DNA of 64,000 nucleotides from Bryobacter sp. (GTDB lineage Bacteria > Acidobacteriota > Terriglobia > Bryobacterales > Bryobacteraceae). Every line of letters starts with the position of its first letter. The stretch's first letter is position 1. A model generated the notes under the pieces. That model worked only from the letters and a program-made list of their open reading frames with translations, was not told where the DNA came from and ran no database searches. Position numbers and translations under genes: made by a program. Shown piece after piece: positions 53,789-64,000 of this stretch. The DNA is taken from positions 1 through 64,000 of the forward strand of contig JALHNH010000015.1 of NCBI GenBank assembly GCA_022843625.1. Direction: 5' to 3'.

Positions 53789-55945
53789 ATGATCACTCGA
53801 CGCGACTTGATGATGAGCGTGGCTCCTTCCGCAGCAATTGCGCAAAGGAACGGGAATCCAGTCACAACTACCAGTTGGTTTGATCGCCCCATGCGATGGG
53901 CGCAGGTTGCCTTCACAGAGGATGATCCCGGTAGTTATGATCTGGCGATGTGGCTTCGCTATTTCAAGAAAATTCATGCCGATGCCGCGTGCCTGAGCGC
54001 GGGCGGCTGCGTCGCCTTTTACCCGACAAAAGTTCCTTTTCACTATCGAAGTAAATACCTGGGGCAACGCGATTGCTTTGGTGACTTTGCCGCCGGGTGC
54101 CGGGATCTTGGCATGAATGTGATTGCGCGCACCGATCCTCATGCCTGTAATGAGAAAGCCTTCCGCGCCCATCCCGAATGGGTGGCACGAACAGCGGACG
54201 GGAAACCAAGGCGTCATTGGGCCGCTCCGGACCTCTATGTGACCTGCGCGCTTGGCCCTTACAATTTCGAATTCATGACCGAAGTGACCCGCGAAATTGT
54301 GACCAACTACAAAGTGGACGGGATCTTCTCCAACCGCTGGCATGGCAGCGGACAATGCTTTTGCGAATCTTGCAAATCGAAGTTCAGGGCCTTTTGCGGA
54401 ATGGAGTTGCCAGTGACGCAAGATCCAGGCAATGCAGCCCGCCGAAAGTACATCGAGTGGAATCAACAACGCCTGTTTGAGTTGTGGACGCTCTGGGACA
54501 AGACGATTCGCGCCGTGAATCCAGAGGCAACCTTTATTGCCAACTCAGGCGGCGGCGCTTTGTCGGAACTGGATATGAAGAAGGTGGGAGAACTTTCCCA
54601 GACCCTGTTTGCAGACAAGCAGGCAAGGCGCGGGACGATGCCGCCATGGGCGAACGGCAAGAATGGAAAGGAGTATCGCGCCACCATGGGCCGCAAGCCG
54701 ATTGGCGGCATCTTCAGCATTGGGCTTGAGGAGCCGTACCGGTGGAAGGATTCGGTGCAATCGAGTGCAGAAATCCGGATGTGGGCTCATGACGGCATTG
54801 CGCACGGGCTGCGTCCGTGGTTTACGAAGTTCAATGCCAAGCCGCTCGATGATCGATGGATGCCGGTGGTGGCCGATATCTATGAATGGCACTGGAAGCA
54901 TGAGAAGTTCTTGCGAAATGAGCAGAATCTGGCCAGAGTCGCGATTGTCTACTCACAACAGACGGCTCACTACTATGGCGGTGAGAAGGCCCGCGAGCGC
55001 GTGGAGGATCCGCAGCTTGGCTTCTATCAGGCGTTGGTTGAGTCGAGAATTCCCTTTGAGATGGTTCATGATGGATTGCTCGATGCCGCGCATGTGGATC
55101 GATTTGCGCTACTGATCCTCCCGAATATTGCTGCGCTGTCTGATGCACAGTGCCGCCAGATTGAGGCTTATGTGTCTCGGGGTGGGTCGATTGTAGCGAC
55201 GCAGGAGACCTCGCTTTGTGACGAATGGGGCAAGCGACGGGAGAACTTTGGTTTGAGCAAACTATTTGGTTGTTCGTTCGCAGGCAAGATCGACGAGCGG
55301 ATGCAGAATTCCTATCTCACAGTTGAGCATTCGCTGGAAGGCAATCCATTGCGTTCAGGGCTTGAGAGCACACCCAGGATCATAAATGGCGTTCGGCAGG
55401 TGCAAGTGGGTGCGAACGATCCAGCCTATCGGGCTCCGCTCACGCTCATTCCGAGTTATCCAGATTTGCCGATGGAACGAGTCTTCACCACTGTGCCAAG
55501 GACGCAAATTCCAGCGGTCTATTTGCGTTCGCATGGAAAGGGCAGGGTAGTTTATTTCCCTGCGGATATTGACCGCACTTTTTGGGAAGTCTTGAGCCCG
55601 GACCATCTTTCTGTCCTTAGAAACGCGATCCTGTGGGCTGCTCCCAAGGCCAGTCCGATTCGCGTGAAGGGAACCGGTGTTCTAGACATCGCCTATTGGC
55701 AGCAGAAAGAATCGCTGACGTTGCATTTGGTGAATCTCACCAACCCCATGATGATGAAAGGGCCGATTCGAGAGGTCTTTCCCACTGGGGCTTTGGTGGT
55801 TGAGATGGAATTGCCCACGGGCATTGTGGCTAAGGAAGTCCGGCTTTTGACCGCAGGCACAACTGCTGTTTGGAGCACAATTCCCGGTGGGATTCAGGTG
55901 GAGGTTCCTCGTGTTGAAGTGCATGAGCTAATCGCCATTACTTAG
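53789..55945 (+). CDS. Secreted GHL6-type glycoside hydrolase-like protein
   Basis: A 718-residue protein with a twin-arginine-like start (MITRRDLMMSVAP). Residues about 40-330 form a TIM barrel of the hypothetical glycosyl hydrolase 6 type, with DLAMWLRYFKKIHADAACLS, MNVIARTDPHACNEKAFRAH and YKVDGIFSNRWHGSGQCFCE. A GATase-like trimerisation domain follows (ARVAIVYSQQTAHYYGGEKA, FALLILPNIAALSDAQCRQI, YVSRGGSIVATQET), then a beta-sandwich. It probably acts on exported or surface glycans. A GTG start at 53783 is also possible. Confidence 0.75.
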   Translation: MITRRDLMMSVAPSAAIAQRNGNPVTTTSWFDRPMRWAQVAFTEDDPGSYDLAMWLRYFKKIHADAACLSAGGCVAFYPTKVPFHYRSKYLGQRDCFGDFAAGCRDLGMNVIARTDPHACNEKAFRAHPEWVARTADGKPRRHWAAPDLYVTCALGPYNFEFMTEVTREIVTNYKVDGIFSNRWHGSGQCFCESCKSKFRAFCGMELPVTQDPGNAARRKYIEWNQQRLFELWTLWDKTIRAVNPEATFIANSGGGALSELDMKKVGELSQTLFADKQARRGTMPPWANGKNGKEYRATMGRKPIGGIFSIGLEEPYRWKDSVQSSAEIRMWAHDGIAHGLRPWFTKFNAKPLDDRWMPVVADIYEWHWKHEKFLRNEQNLARVAIVYSQQTAHYYGGEKARERVEDPQLGFYQALVESRIPFEMVHDGLLDAAHVDRFALLILPNIAALSDAQCRQIEAYVSRGGSIVATQETSLCDEWGKRRENFGLSKLFGCSFAGKIDERMQNSYLTVEHSLEGNPLRSGLESTPRIINGVRQVQVGANDPAYRAPLTLIPSYPDLPMERVFTTVPRTQIPAVYLRSHGKGRVVYFPADIDRTFWEVLSPDHLSVLRNAILWAAPKASPIRVKGTGVLDIAYWQQKESLTLHLVNLTNPMMMKGPIREVFPTGALVVEMELPTGIVAKEVRLLTAGTTAVWSTIPGGIQVEVPRVEVHELIAIT

Positions 55946-56640
55946 CACCCAACAGTCTTGAATGTTGCAGCACGGCCCACCAGTTGTCCCGGTGCGGCCC
56001 AGGTGGACAGATAGAGCGTGAGCCCGGTTGCGTTGTAGTGGTCGCTGTGATCGAGGAGCAAATCCAGCTTGCCGTCGCCATCGAGATCCCCGGCCCAGAT
56101 GAGCTCCGCGTGTTCTTCCGACAGGGCTTGCGGCCAGGTGAAAAGCGTCTGAATCTTTCCTGCTTTCTTGAGTTGCAGAAACCTCCGGTTTGTCACCTGA
56201 ACGCTGTAGGCTGTGGCATCGCACGTTAGCAGAATCGGGTTCTGCTCGAGGAATGATCCGTTCTCACTGCGGTCGAAGCAGGTATGGACGGGTTTGGTTG
56301 CGAGTTGAGGTAGTCCCCGAAGAAGGAAGAGTGGTTCGGCTGCCGCTGGTGTTTCTAGCGTGATTTGAGTTGCACGCTTGAGAGTGGGTGGATCGTCGCC
56401 AATCGGATCGTTGACCTTCTCCGTTTTGATGCGGAAGCTGGCCCAGGCGAAGCCATCGCGCGAAGGGATTAATCCGATCCATCCGCCTCCAGAACGAAAC
56501 TCAGCCTCGCCTTGGTGAAAAGTGCCCAGCTGGATCAGGTCCAGTTTGGCGTGAGGAGCCGGATTAGCGGCAGGTCGCTTGGTGGCCTGCTGCGCGAAGG
56601 TCGTGGCACAGGCCATCAAGATCGAAATCAGGATCCTCAT
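55942..56640 (-). CDS. Secreted protein with VCBS/EF-hand-like repeat
   Basis: A 232-residue protein with a signal peptide (ILISILMACATTFAQQ). Near the end, LIWAGDLDGDGKLDLLLDHS is the calcium-binding motif of FG-GAP/VCBS propeller repeats, here as a single unit. The rest is beta-rich (FRSGGGWIGLIPSRDGFAWA). Role unknown. It is convergent with the GHL6 gene, overlapping by four bases. Confidence 0.65.
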   Translation of the reverse strand: MRILISILMACATTFAQQATKRPAANPAPHAKLDLIQLGTFHQGEAEFRSGGGWIGLIPSRDGFAWASFRIKTEKVNDPIGDDPPTLKRATQITLETPAAAEPLFLLRGLPQLATKPVHTCFDRSENGSFLEQNPILLTCDATAYSVQVTNRRFLQLKKAGKIQTLFTWPQALSEEHAELIWAGDLDGDGKLDLLLDHSDHYNATGLTLYLSTWAAPGQLVGRAATFKTVGC

Positions 56641-56709
56641 GATGTCTTACAGTCTAACTGCTGGCCCGCTTTTGTCGTCAAGTGCCTTCGAGTGACATGA
56701 TGTTGTGGA

Positions 56710-57594
56710 ATGGAAATCTATCAGTTGGAGCTCTTCCTCGCTGTGGTGGGAGCCGGGAATCTAACAATGGCTGCTAAGGATCGCGGGCTTTCGGCAGGAG
56801 CGGTGAGCCAGCAACTACAGAAGCTGAGCGCAGAGATTGGTGTGGTCTTGATGACAAAGGCAGGACGCGGACTTGTTCTGACACCAGAGGGCGAGCAATT
56901 TGCCGACCGTGCCAGGCACCTGTTGAAAGAGGTGGATGAGTTACGCCATAGCTTTGGAGGGGATGCTGAACTCGATACAAGCCCATTCCACTTTGCAACC
57001 GGAGCAACGACTCTGATTCACGGCTTGAGCCGGCCACTGAGAGCGCTTCGGCGGCGGTATCGACAGGCAGAAATTCGCCTAACCGTTGCTAATACTGAAG
57101 AGATGGTGGAAGGGCTCCTGAAGCGGCGCTTTGATCTGGCCCTGATTTCGCTGCCTGTAGAGGATGATCGATTGAATTTCACGCCGCTTTACGAGGAGGA
57201 ATTGCTTCTATTGAGGAACTCCGATAAGGCGTTGAGTGGGTGGAGGGTAGGCTCAGTCAAGCGCGAAGATCTCAACTCCGAGCCTTTCATTCTGTATCCG
57301 CCAGACAGCAACATGCGGCAACTGATCGACCAGCATTTTCTTTCCTTAGGTGTCACTCCCAGGGTCTCGATGGAGGCCGCCGATACGGAAGTGATTCTTC
57401 GAATGGTTGAGGCAGGATTTGGTCAATCCATACTGCCAGAGTACGCTCTCAGGCGGAGCCCTCGATTCTTCAAAGCAATGCGCGTTGAGGGTGCACGATT
57501 GTTTCGCCGTCAGGCTCTGGCATCCCTTAGAAGTGCCTATTCCCGGCCGCTAACTCATGCGATTGCGAAGTTCCTGCAGGCAAGTCTGCGATGA
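56710..57594 (+). CDS. LysR-family transcriptional regulator
   Basis: A 294-residue regulator with the N-terminal winged helix ([40 protein letters not shown]) and a two-lobed ligand domain ([40 protein letters not shown]). It lies directly upstream of the TonB receptor and fucosidase genes on the same strand and may control them. No ligand can be named. Confidence 0.9.
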   Translation: MEIYQLELFLAVVGAGNLTMAAKDRGLSAGAVSQQLQKLSAEIGVVLMTKAGRGLVLTPEGEQFADRARHLLKEVDELRHSFGGDAELDTSPFHFATGATTLIHGLSRPLRALRRRYRQAEIRLTVANTEEMVEGLLKRRFDLALISLPVEDDRLNFTPLYEEELLLLRNSDKALSGWRVGSVKREDLNSEPFILYPPDSNMRQLIDQHFLSLGVTPRVSMEAADTEVILRMVEAGFGQSILPEYALRRSPRFFKAMRVEGARLFRRQALASLRSAYSRPLTHAIAKFLQASLR

Positions 57595-57679
57595 CCTGAT
57601 TGATTGTTTAGAAAAATTAAACGGTCACTCCCGTGTTTCTGAGTTGTTTGGCCGACGAAACTGCGATAACTTCAGTCGC

Positions 57680-60600
57680 GTGAAGACTCGTATTTCTTTC
57701 CTCCTTTTTTCGATATGCATTTCAGGGCTCTGGGGCCAGGAATCGCGCGGTTCCATTGTCGGTACTGTCAGCGATGCGTCAGGGGCCGTTGTGGCCGGCG
57801 CAAGCGTTGAGATTCTTAACATGGAGATGGGCACTCGCAATGCCCTTACCACAAATGCAGCGGGACAATATGTCACCAGTTTCCTCATTCCCGGCTCTTA
57901 CAAGGTCACGGTTGAAAATGCGGGCTTCAAGAAGTTTGTGCGCGAAGGAATCGAGCTGCGTGTCAACGATCGCCTGACTGTAGACGTAGCTCTGCAACTT
58001 GGCACGGCTGAGCAAAGCGTCACAATTTCCGGCGACACACCTTTGCTCAATACAGAATCAGCTTCACTTGGAACTGTAATCGACCGCCGGCGTGTGGCCG
58101 AACTGCCGCTGCCTCATGGCAACCCCATGTTTCTGATTGGCCTTGCCTCGGGTGTGTCGTTTACGCGCGACCCACGTCTGGACAGGCCATTTGAACCGAC
58201 ACACATTGTCGGCTACACAATGGATGGCACACGAGCCAACCGGAGTGACATCACGATCGATGGCGCAGTGGCGACAGCCACTGCCAATGGCGGCGAAGTG
58301 ATCGCATCCTATGTTCCGCCTGCCGATACCGTTGCCGAATTCAAGGTGCAGACCGCAACCTTCGACGCCAGCATGGGTAATACAGAAGGTGGCGTAACCA
58401 ATATCAGCATGAAGTCCGGAACGAACGAACTTCACGGAACAGCCTACTACGTGAATATGAATCCGAGCCTCTTTGCCAACGATTTCTTTGCCAACGCAAA
58501 CCGCATTGCCCGGCCAGACTTTTATTACCACCGCTGGGGTGCCAGCGTAGGCGCACCCGTAATGCTGCCCAAGATCTACAACGGTAAGAATCGAACCTTC
58601 TTCATGTGGGGTTATGAAGGCATCCGCGAAGCCAGGCCGCGAAACAACGGGAATCCAACTGTCCCAACCGAAGCGATGAAGGGTGGAGACTTTTCGCAAC
58701 TGCTGGCGCTCAATAATAGTTACCAAATCTACAATCCACTAACGCGACGCGCGGTGGGGGGCGGCCGTTTCCAACAGGATGCGTTTCCTGGTAACAGGAT
58801 TCCAGCCTCTCTCTTCAACCCGATTTCAAAAAGGGTGCTGGACACTTTTTACCCCAAGCCCTTGACTGCCGGAAATCCTGATGGCACAAACAACTATCTG
58901 CGCCCTGAATTGCAGGAGCGGGCTGTTTACTTCACACACTCCGTCCGCGTGGACCACAATTTGACAGAGAAGCATCGCATGTTCGCCCGCCTGAACTACT
59001 ACAACCGCGATAGTGACTACAACAACTACTTCAATAACCTGACAACCGGTGAGTACTTCCTTTTCGCATCCCGTGCGGCAACCATGGACCACGTGTGGAC
59101 GATCAACCCCTCCACCGTTATGAACATGCGCTACGGGTATAACCGCTTCATTCGCGGAACCAACGCGAACCCGGAACAACGTGGCTTTGACCTCACGACG
59201 CTCGGATTTCCGGCCTCTTACGCAAATCAGATTTCGCCAGACATCCGGCGCTTTCCCCGCTTCGACATTGCCGGTTACCAGGGGACAGGAATTGGTGGCG
59301 AATTGCGTCCCAACGATACACACTCCTTCAACGTCACTCTGCAAAAGGTGCAGGGCAAACATTCCTGGAAGTCCGGGGTGGAGTTCCGGTCTTATCGCGA
59401 GACCAATCGCTTTTTCGCCAATACACAAACAGGACAATTTGTTTTTGACTCGGGCTGGACTCGTGGCCCGCTCGACAACGCGCCAAATGCTCCGGGGTCC
59501 CTCGGACAAAGCGTTGCGGCATTCCTGCTGGGCTTACCCTCAAGCGGCGGCGTGACCCGTGCAGCCGACTACGCTGAGCAATCCACTAGCTGGGGTGTCT
59601 TCTTCCACGACGACTGGAGAGTGACCTCGAAACTTACTTTGAATCTCGGATTGCGCTGGGAGTACGAAGGTGCACTCACTGAACGATACAATCGCAGCGT
59701 CCAGGGCTTTGATTTTTCTGCTGTACAACCCTTTGAAGCGGCAGCCCGTGCTGCCTATGCAAACAGCTCCACTCCTGAAGTGCCGGCTTCTTCATTCAAC
59801 ACAAGAGGCGGTCTGACCTTCGCCGGTGTGGGAGGCAATCCCCGTGCACTCTTTAATACTCCAAAGACAAACTTCATGCCAAGAGTTGGCTTCGCTTACC
59901 GCATCAATCCAAAGACGGTATTCCGTGGTGGCTATGGCATCTTCTTTGGCTTCCTAGGACAGCGCCGTGGGGATGTCATTCAGACAGGCTTTACCCGCAC
60001 CACCAACTTTGTGGCCAGCCAGGACAACGGGCTGACTTTTGCCAATACACTTTCCAACCCATTTTCGAGTCCGATTCTTGAGCCCTTGGGAAGCAGTGCT
60101 GGTGCGCAAACTTTCCTTGGGCAGTCTGTGACCTTCTTCCAGCAAAATCCCGTCGCCCCATACATGCAACGCTGGCAGGCCGGCTTCCAGCGTGAACTTG
60201 GCAAAGGTTATGTTCTCGATGTGACCTACGTTGGCAATCGCGGAACCAGCATCGAAATCGGCCAAAACATCAACGTGACACCGCAACGGTATCTCAGCAC
60301 CAGCCCCACTCGCGATCAGGCGAGGATCGACTACCTGAGTGCGAACCTGCTGAATCCCTTCCGTGGCTTGCTTCCTGCCGGCGCCATCGGAGCTTTCACT
60401 GGCGCCAACATGGCACGCGAAAGATTGCTGCGGCCCTACCCGCAATTCGATGCAGTGAATCAAACCCGTTTTGATGGATATAGCTGGTATCACTCTTTGC
60501 AGGTCGGGCTTGAGAAAAGATTCTCCAAGGGCTACACAATTTCCGGCAACTACACCTTGTCTAAATTCATGCAGGCGACAGAAACCTATCAGGCCGATGA

Positions 60601-61174
60601 CTTGCGCCCGGTGGAAGTGATTTCCGACGCAGACCGTCCGCACCGCCTCACTGTAAGTGGCATCTATGAGTTGCCCTTTGGCCCTGGCCGTACCTGGCTC
60701 GCTGCATCCAATCCAGTGGTTTCACGTGTGGTTGGCGGCTGGCAGTTGTCTGGTGTTTATTCCTTCCAGAGTGGCGCTCCCATCAACTTTGGCAACATCA
60801 TCTTCAACGGGGATATCAACAACATCAAGCTTTCGGGAGATCAGCAGCGGGTAGAACGCTGGTTCAACACCGACGCTGGATTCAATCGAAACGCCGCGCA
60901 GCAATTGGCCAGCAACATCCGCACCTTCCCACTTCGTTTTGGCTTCATCCGAGCCGACAAGATCAACAACTACGATTTGTCAGTGATCAAGAATACGCAA
61001 ATCAAAGAACGGCTGAACTTCCAGTTCCGCGCCGAATTCCTCAATGCGATGAACCACAAGTTGCTGCCTGCCCCGAACACTTCCGTTACGCAGGCGGCCT
61101 TCGGACAGGCAGTTGCCTCAAACACGGCGAACTATCCGCGCCGCATTCAGTTGACGGCGAAATTCATTTTCTAA
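57680..61174 (+). CDS. TonB-dependent receptor, Oar-like, with carboxypeptidase-type N-domain
   Basis: About 1164 residues from GTG 57680, where a signal peptide begins ([18 protein letters not shown]). Residues about 22-105 are the carboxypeptidase regulatory-like domain ([20 protein letters not shown]). The plug follows ([40 protein letters not shown]), and a 22-strand-type barrel to the final strand [11 protein letters not shown]. This large form is a hallmark of Acidobacteria and binds sugars or peptides for import. A longer frame to 57557 overlaps the LysR gene and is not favoured. Confidence 0.9.
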   Translation: MKTRISFLLFSICISGLWGQESRGSIVGTVSDASGAVVAGASVEILNMEMGTRNALTTNAAGQYVTSFLIPGSYKVTVENAGFKKFVREGIELRVNDRLTVDVALQLGTAEQSVTISGDTPLLNTESASLGTVIDRRRVAELPLPHGNPMFLIGLASGVSFTRDPRLDRPFEPTHIVGYTMDGTRANRSDITIDGAVATATANGGEVIASYVPPADTVAEFKVQTATFDASMGNTEGGVTNISMKSGTNELHGTAYYVNMNPSLFANDFFANANRIARPDFYYHRWGASVGAPVMLPKIYNGKNRTFFMWGYEGIREARPRNNGNPTVPTEAMKGGDFSQLLALNNSYQIYNPLTRRAVGGGRFQQDAFPGNRIPASLFNPISKRVLDTFYPKPLTAGNPDGTNNYLRPELQERAVYFTHSVRVDHNLTEKHRMFARLNYYNRDSDYNNYFNNLTTGEYFLFASRAATMDHVWTINPSTVMNMRYGYNRFIRGTNANPEQRGFDLTTLGFPASYANQISPDIRRFPRFDIAGYQGTGIGGELRPNDTHSFNVTLQKVQGKHSWKSGVEFRSYRETNRFFANTQTGQFVFDSGWTRGPLDNAPNAPGSLGQSVAAFLLGLPSSGGVTRAADYAEQSTSWGVFFHDDWRVTSKLTLNLGLRWEYEGALTERYNRSVQGFDFSAVQPFEAAARAAYANSSTPEVPASSFNTRGGLTFAGVGGNPRALFNTPKTNFMPRVGFAYRINPKTVFRGGYGIFFGFLGQRRGDVIQTGFTRTTNFVASQDNGLTFANTLSNPFSSPILEPLGSSAGAQTFLGQSVTFFQQNPVAPYMQRWQAGFQRELGKGYVLDVTYVGNRGTSIEIGQNINVTPQRYLSTSPTRDQARIDYLSANLLNPFRGLLPAGAIGAFTGANMARERLLRPYPQFDAVNQTRFDGYSWYHSLQVGLEKRFSKGYTISGNYTLSKFMQATETYQADDLRPVEVISDADRPHRLTVSGIYELPFGPGRTWLAASNPVVSRVVGGWQLSGVYSFQSGAPINFGNIIFNGDINNIKLSGDQQRVERWFNTDAGFNRNAAQQLASNIRTFPLRFGFIRADKINNYDLSVIKNTQIKERLNFQFRAEFLNAMNHKLLPAPNTSVTQAAFGQAVASNTANYPRRIQLTAKFIF

Positions 61175-61233
61175 GAGGCAAGACCACTTCGATCTTGCCC
61201 TGCGGAATTTTTCGTGAAATCATGCTGGCAAGT

Positions 61234-62658
61234 ATGGCTTCTTTCACCCGCAGAAATCTCTTACAGACGATTGGTGCCAGCGCGGCGTTTGGACAGTTTG
61301 ACCCGGTAGGGCCTCCGTCGAAATACGATGCCAATTGGGACTCATTAAAGCGCCATCCGCTTCCTGCCTGGTTTAACAACGCCAAGCTGGGAATCTTTGT
61401 GCACTGGGGTTTGTATTCGGTCCCCGCCTGGGCTCAGCCTTCGGGTGAGCTTGGAAAAGTTGATTTCAATAAGTGGTTCTATCAGAATCCTTATGCCGAG
61501 TGGTACCTGAATTCGATTCGGCTCAAGGAGTCCTCTGCTTACAAACACCATGCGGCTACTTATGGAGCAGACTACGATTACTATCGTTTTGCTGAGCCCT
61601 TTACCAAAGCAAGTATGAAGTGGCAGCCCCAGGAATGGGCCTCGCTCTTTCGCTCTGTCGGTGCGCGATACGTCGTGCTGACGACAAAGCACCATGATGG
61701 ATTTACGTTGTGGCCCTCAAAGGTGAAGAATCCGGTAAAGGCAGACCTTCCCACAATCGGACGCGATCTGGTGGGAGACCTGACTCAGGCCGTGCGTGGA
61801 GCCGGAATGAAAATGGGCCTCTACTACTCCGGTGGTCTCGACTGGACCTTCGAGAAGCGGCCTGTAGCCACAATGGCGGATGTCCGCACCACTGTGGTGC
61901 AGAGCCAGCAATATGCCGATTACGCCGATGCACATTGGTACGAACTGATGGACCGCTATCAGCCTTCGGTCTTGTGGAACGATATCGGCTATCCCAAGGT
62001 GGGCAAGCTGGAGAAGATCTTCAGCGACTTCTACAATCGCGACAAAGAGGGGCTGGTCAACAATCGCTTCGGGCGCGATCACTTCGACTTCACTACACCC
62101 GAGTATTCGCGATACGAAACAATTGTCGAGAAGAAGTGGGAAAGCTGCCGTGGCCTCGGCTTCAGCTTCGGTTACAACCAGATTGAAGGGCCAGAGCACG
62201 TGATTGCCTCCGACAAACTGATTGAACTTCTGGTGGACATCGTATCGAAGAACGGGAACCTTCTCCTGAACGTTGGCCCCAGGCCCGATGGCAGCATCAG
62301 CGAGATTCAGAAAGACCGCCTGCTTGCCCTTGGCAAATGGCTTGCGGTTCACGGCGAAGGGATCTTCGATACCAAGCCCTGGATTCGTTCCACAGTGAAA
62401 GACAAGGAAGCCGATATGCGCTTCACCCGCAAGGGCGACGCCGTCTACGCCTTTGTGATGAAGCCCTCTACGGGCGATTCGATTCGAGTGCCCAATGTCT
62501 ATGCGGCAGATGCCACAAAGATAGAAATGCTGGGGAGGCCCGGTGCACTGGAATGGAAACAGGCAGGGCGCGATCTCGTAGTAGGTGCCCGTCACAATGG
62601 GCCTTATGTAGCGGCCCTTAAAATCAGCCCTGCACCGCAACAATTAGTCCGGGATTGA
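61234..62658 (+). CDS. Alpha-L-fucosidase (GH29), exported
   Basis: A 474-residue enzyme with a Tat-like start (MASFTRRNLLQTIGASAAFG). The GH29 barrel has LGIFVHWGLYSVPAWAQPSG, YVVLTTKHHDGFTLWPSKVK, GAGMKMGLYYSGGLDWTFEK and the nucleophile Asp in PSVLWNDIGYP. NGNLLLNVGPRPDGSI closes the barrel and a beta-domain follows. It removes alpha-L-fucose from glycans. An ATG at 61222 is also possible. It follows the TonB receptor by 60 bases. Confidence 0.9.
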   Translation: MASFTRRNLLQTIGASAAFGQFDPVGPPSKYDANWDSLKRHPLPAWFNNAKLGIFVHWGLYSVPAWAQPSGELGKVDFNKWFYQNPYAEWYLNSIRLKESSAYKHHAATYGADYDYYRFAEPFTKASMKWQPQEWASLFRSVGARYVVLTTKHHDGFTLWPSKVKNPVKADLPTIGRDLVGDLTQAVRGAGMKMGLYYSGGLDWTFEKRPVATMADVRTTVVQSQQYADYADAHWYELMDRYQPSVLWNDIGYPKVGKLEKIFSDFYNRDKEGLVNNRFGRDHFDFTTPEYSRYETIVEKKWESCRGLGFSFGYNQIEGPEHVIASDKLIELLVDIVSKNGNLLLNVGPRPDGSISEIQKDRLLALGKWLAVHGEGIFDTKPWIRSTVKDKEADMRFTRKGDAVYAFVMKPSTGDSIRVPNVYAADATKIEMLGRPGALEWKQAGRDLVVGARHNGPYVAALKISPAPQQLVRD

Positions 62659-62675
62659 TTATAGACTCAGGGCAG

Positions 62676-63629
62676 ATGAGCTACACACGTAGAGATTTTG
62701 CCAGGGCAGCCGCGATGGCTGTGCCCGCGATGACTTTGATGGGCAAGCCGGATTCGCGCTTTCACGGCGTGTTGATCGGTGCAATTACTTATAGTTTTCG
62801 GGCACTTCCAGGAAGCGCTGAAGAAACCTTGAAGTATTGCCTTGATTGCGGCATTAGCGGAGTAGAACTGATGAGCGGGTCTGCGGAGGCCTATGCCGGC
62901 TCACCAGCAGGCGTGGCTCGCCCATTGGGCCCTGGCGGTGGCCAACGGCAACGTCCCACTCCCGAACAGATGGCCGCGCGCAAAAAGGCAGCCGAAGATG
63001 TCAGCAAGTGGCGCTTGTCGGTATCGATGGACAAGTACAAGGCCTTCCGCAAGATGTATGAAGATGCGGGCGTAAAGATTTACGCGTTCAAGTTGCCGCC
63101 CACACTCGAGATGCCTGATGCCGAGTATGAGTACATCTGGAATGTGGCCGAGACTCTTGGAGCCAATCACATCACGATGGAGCTTCCAACCGACGACAAG
63201 TTGCTCGATCGTGTGGCCGCCTTCGCAGCCAAACGCAAACTCAACATTGCCTTCCACACCCATGGGCAGGGCGGGGAAAGTGGCTTTGCCAAAGTGCTAG
63301 CCGCTTCAAAGTATACGTCGCTCAATCTGGATGTGGGCCACTACTATGGTGTGACCGGACAGTCTCCCGTGCCAGTAATCGAGAAGTATCACGACCGCAT
63401 TTCCAGCTTGCACCTGAAGGATCGCAAAGGTCCCGTGGATGGTAAGGGCGGACCAAATATGCCCTTCGGCCAGGGCGAAACTCCGCTCAAGGAAATCCTC
63501 AAGCTGATGAAGCAGAAGAAGTACAAATTCCCAGCCAGCATTGAGTATGAATACGAAACGCCTCAGGGTTCCGATGTTCTGGCTGAGATGAAGAAGTGCG
63601 TGCAATACGCCAAGGACGCTCTGGGCTAA
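62676..63629 (+). CDS. Xylose isomerase-like TIM-barrel protein, Tat-exported
   Basis: A 317-residue protein with a twin-arginine start (YTRRDFARAAAMAVPAMTLM). The sugar-phosphate isomerase/epimerase barrel has YCLDCGISGVELMSGSAEAY, NHITMELPTDDKLLDRVAAF, KLNIAFHTHGQGG, SLNLDVGHYYGVTG and ISSLHLKDRKGPV, supplying Glu, His, Asp and His metal ligands. An acidic GEGETPLKEIL-like loop and an IEYEYETP end complete it. Periplasmic members act on oligosaccharides, probably with the fucosidase. The start overlaps the upstream gene region by none and follows its stop by 17 bases. Confidence 0.85.
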   Translation: MSYTRRDFARAAAMAVPAMTLMGKPDSRFHGVLIGAITYSFRALPGSAEETLKYCLDCGISGVELMSGSAEAYAGSPAGVARPLGPGGGQRQRPTPEQMAARKKAAEDVSKWRLSVSMDKYKAFRKMYEDAGVKIYAFKLPPTLEMPDAEYEYIWNVAETLGANHITMELPTDDKLLDRVAAFAAKRKLNIAFHTHGQGGESGFAKVLAASKYTSLNLDVGHYYGVTGQSPVPVIEKYHDRISSLHLKDRKGPVDGKGGPNMPFGQGETPLKEILKLMKQKKYKFPASIEYEYETPQGSDVLAEMKKCVQYAKDALG

Positions 63630-63640
63630 CCATTCAGCTT

Positions 63641-64000
63641 ATGCCCCAATGGAATTTGGAGATCAACGGCAAGACTGAAAACGTAGAGGCTGTAGGATCA
63701 ACAGCTTTGCTTTGGGTCTTGCGCGAAGACCTGCAATTGACCGGTGCAAAGTACGGTTGTGGTGAAGGCAGTTGTGGAGCCTGCACCGTTTTGGTGGACG
63801 GCAAGGCCGAGCGTAGCTGCCTCCTGCCTGTCTCGGCGCTCAAAGGCAAGAAGATCCAGACCATTGAGGGATTGAGCAGTGGCGAACAACTGCATCCCGT
63901 CCAGCAGGCCTTTCTCGATGAAGAGGCATTTCAGTGCGGCTTCTGCACGCCAGGGATGATCCTGTCGACCGTTGCGTTGTTGTCGAAATCTGCCAGGCCG
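63641..64000 (+). CDS. 2Fe-2S subunit of a molybdenum hydroxylase (partial, runs off the window)
   Basis: About 120 residues before the window ends. The first [2Fe-2S] site reads YGCGEGSCGACTVLVDG (C-x4-C-x2-C) with a fourth Cys in RSCLLPV. The second cluster begins with QCGFCTPGMI. It matches the small subunit of isoquinoline 1-oxidoreductase and related xanthine dehydrogenase-type enzymes, passing electrons from the molybdenum centre. It starts 11 bases after the isomerase-like gene; the large subunit should follow beyond the window. Confidence 0.88.
   Translation, partial: MPQWNLEINGKTENVEAVGSTALLWVLREDLQLTGAKYGCGEGSCGACTVLVDGKAERSCLLPVSALKGKKIQTIEGLSSGEQLHPVQQAFLDEEAFQCGFCTPGMILSTVALLSKSARP

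Noticed and set aside
58064-60643. Long minus-strand frames under the TonB receptor
   Set aside because: They arise from the codon bias of the receptor gene; no start signals or domains.
61717-62643. A 308-codon minus-strand frame inside the fucosidase gene
   Set aside because: It is the shadow of a well-supported GH29 gene and has no motif of its own.

Overview
The window reads as a high-GC acidobacterial chromosome, most like Bryobacteraceae/Solibacteres (inference). The support is the right-hand end: an Oar-like TonB-dependent receptor with an N-terminal carboxypeptidase-like domain, a GHL6-type protein, a GH29 fucosidase, a DUF1080 protein and Tat-exported TIM-barrel enzymes. The left and middle parts look like accessory DNA: plasmid-type and defence-type cassettes, metal and drug efflux genes, insertion sequences and an unusual number of broken genes.

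Left cassette (1-13.3 kb). A plus-strand row encodes a DUF2997-like protein, a radical-SAM activase, a DUF3150-like protein and PRTRC proteins E, C (ubiquitin-like), F, B (E2-like) and ThiF (E1-like). Together these form a bacterial ubiquitin-like conjugation cassette. It is split after the DUF2997 gene by a minus-strand block: a PIN-GNAT-EVE protein, an ASCH protein, a RelA/SpoT synthetase with a C-terminal HEPN-like motif, and an unlisted 56-residue ORF. Facing the ThiF gene are a J-domain-like protein, a 43-residue ORF and an AbiEi/AbiEii-type toxin-antitoxin pair.

Efflux and envelope island (13.8-32.5 kb). A NarL-type two-component system abuts an RND metal-efflux cluster whose adaptor has lost its 5' half and whose pump has an in-frame stop. 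DUF190, secreted and small membrane proteins follow, then a frameshifted DedA gene. Next comes a compact lysyl-phosphatidylglycerol-type operon (synthase, VirJ/AcvB-like hydrolase, flippase). An intact-looking IS630 element splits the following membrane-protein gene. A DegP-like protease, an EamA transporter, a decayed epimerase and a glycosyltransferase-membrane fusion complete this part.

Gene graveyard (32.5-39.4 kb). It contains a deleted DegT aminotransferase, a two-repeat type I-C-like CRISPR relic, an intact folP-folB-folK operon, and fragments of pntB, an IS66 transposase, a SpoIIE phosphatase, an RND pump, an OprB porin and a second DedA gene. An intact cNMP-binding/DUF1003 gene sits among them.

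Second efflux block (39.4-50.8 kb, minus strand). It holds a P-type proton-pump-like ATPase, a PepSY-like secreted protein, and a well-preserved tripartite RND operon (outer-membrane factor, adaptor, pump) under an OmpR-type two-component system. At 50.95-51.15 kb a repeat cluster and the 3' half of a tRNA-Asn look like an integration-site scar, and may mark one edge of the island.

Right-hand part (51.4-64 kb). Chromosome-like carbohydrate genes: DUF1080, a two-domain VOC gene broken by an in-frame stop, a GHL6 protein, LysR regulator, TonB receptor, fucosidase, isomerase-like protein and the start of a molybdenum-hydroxylase iron-sulfur subunit. All calls come from reading the sequence and recalling families; no database search was run.
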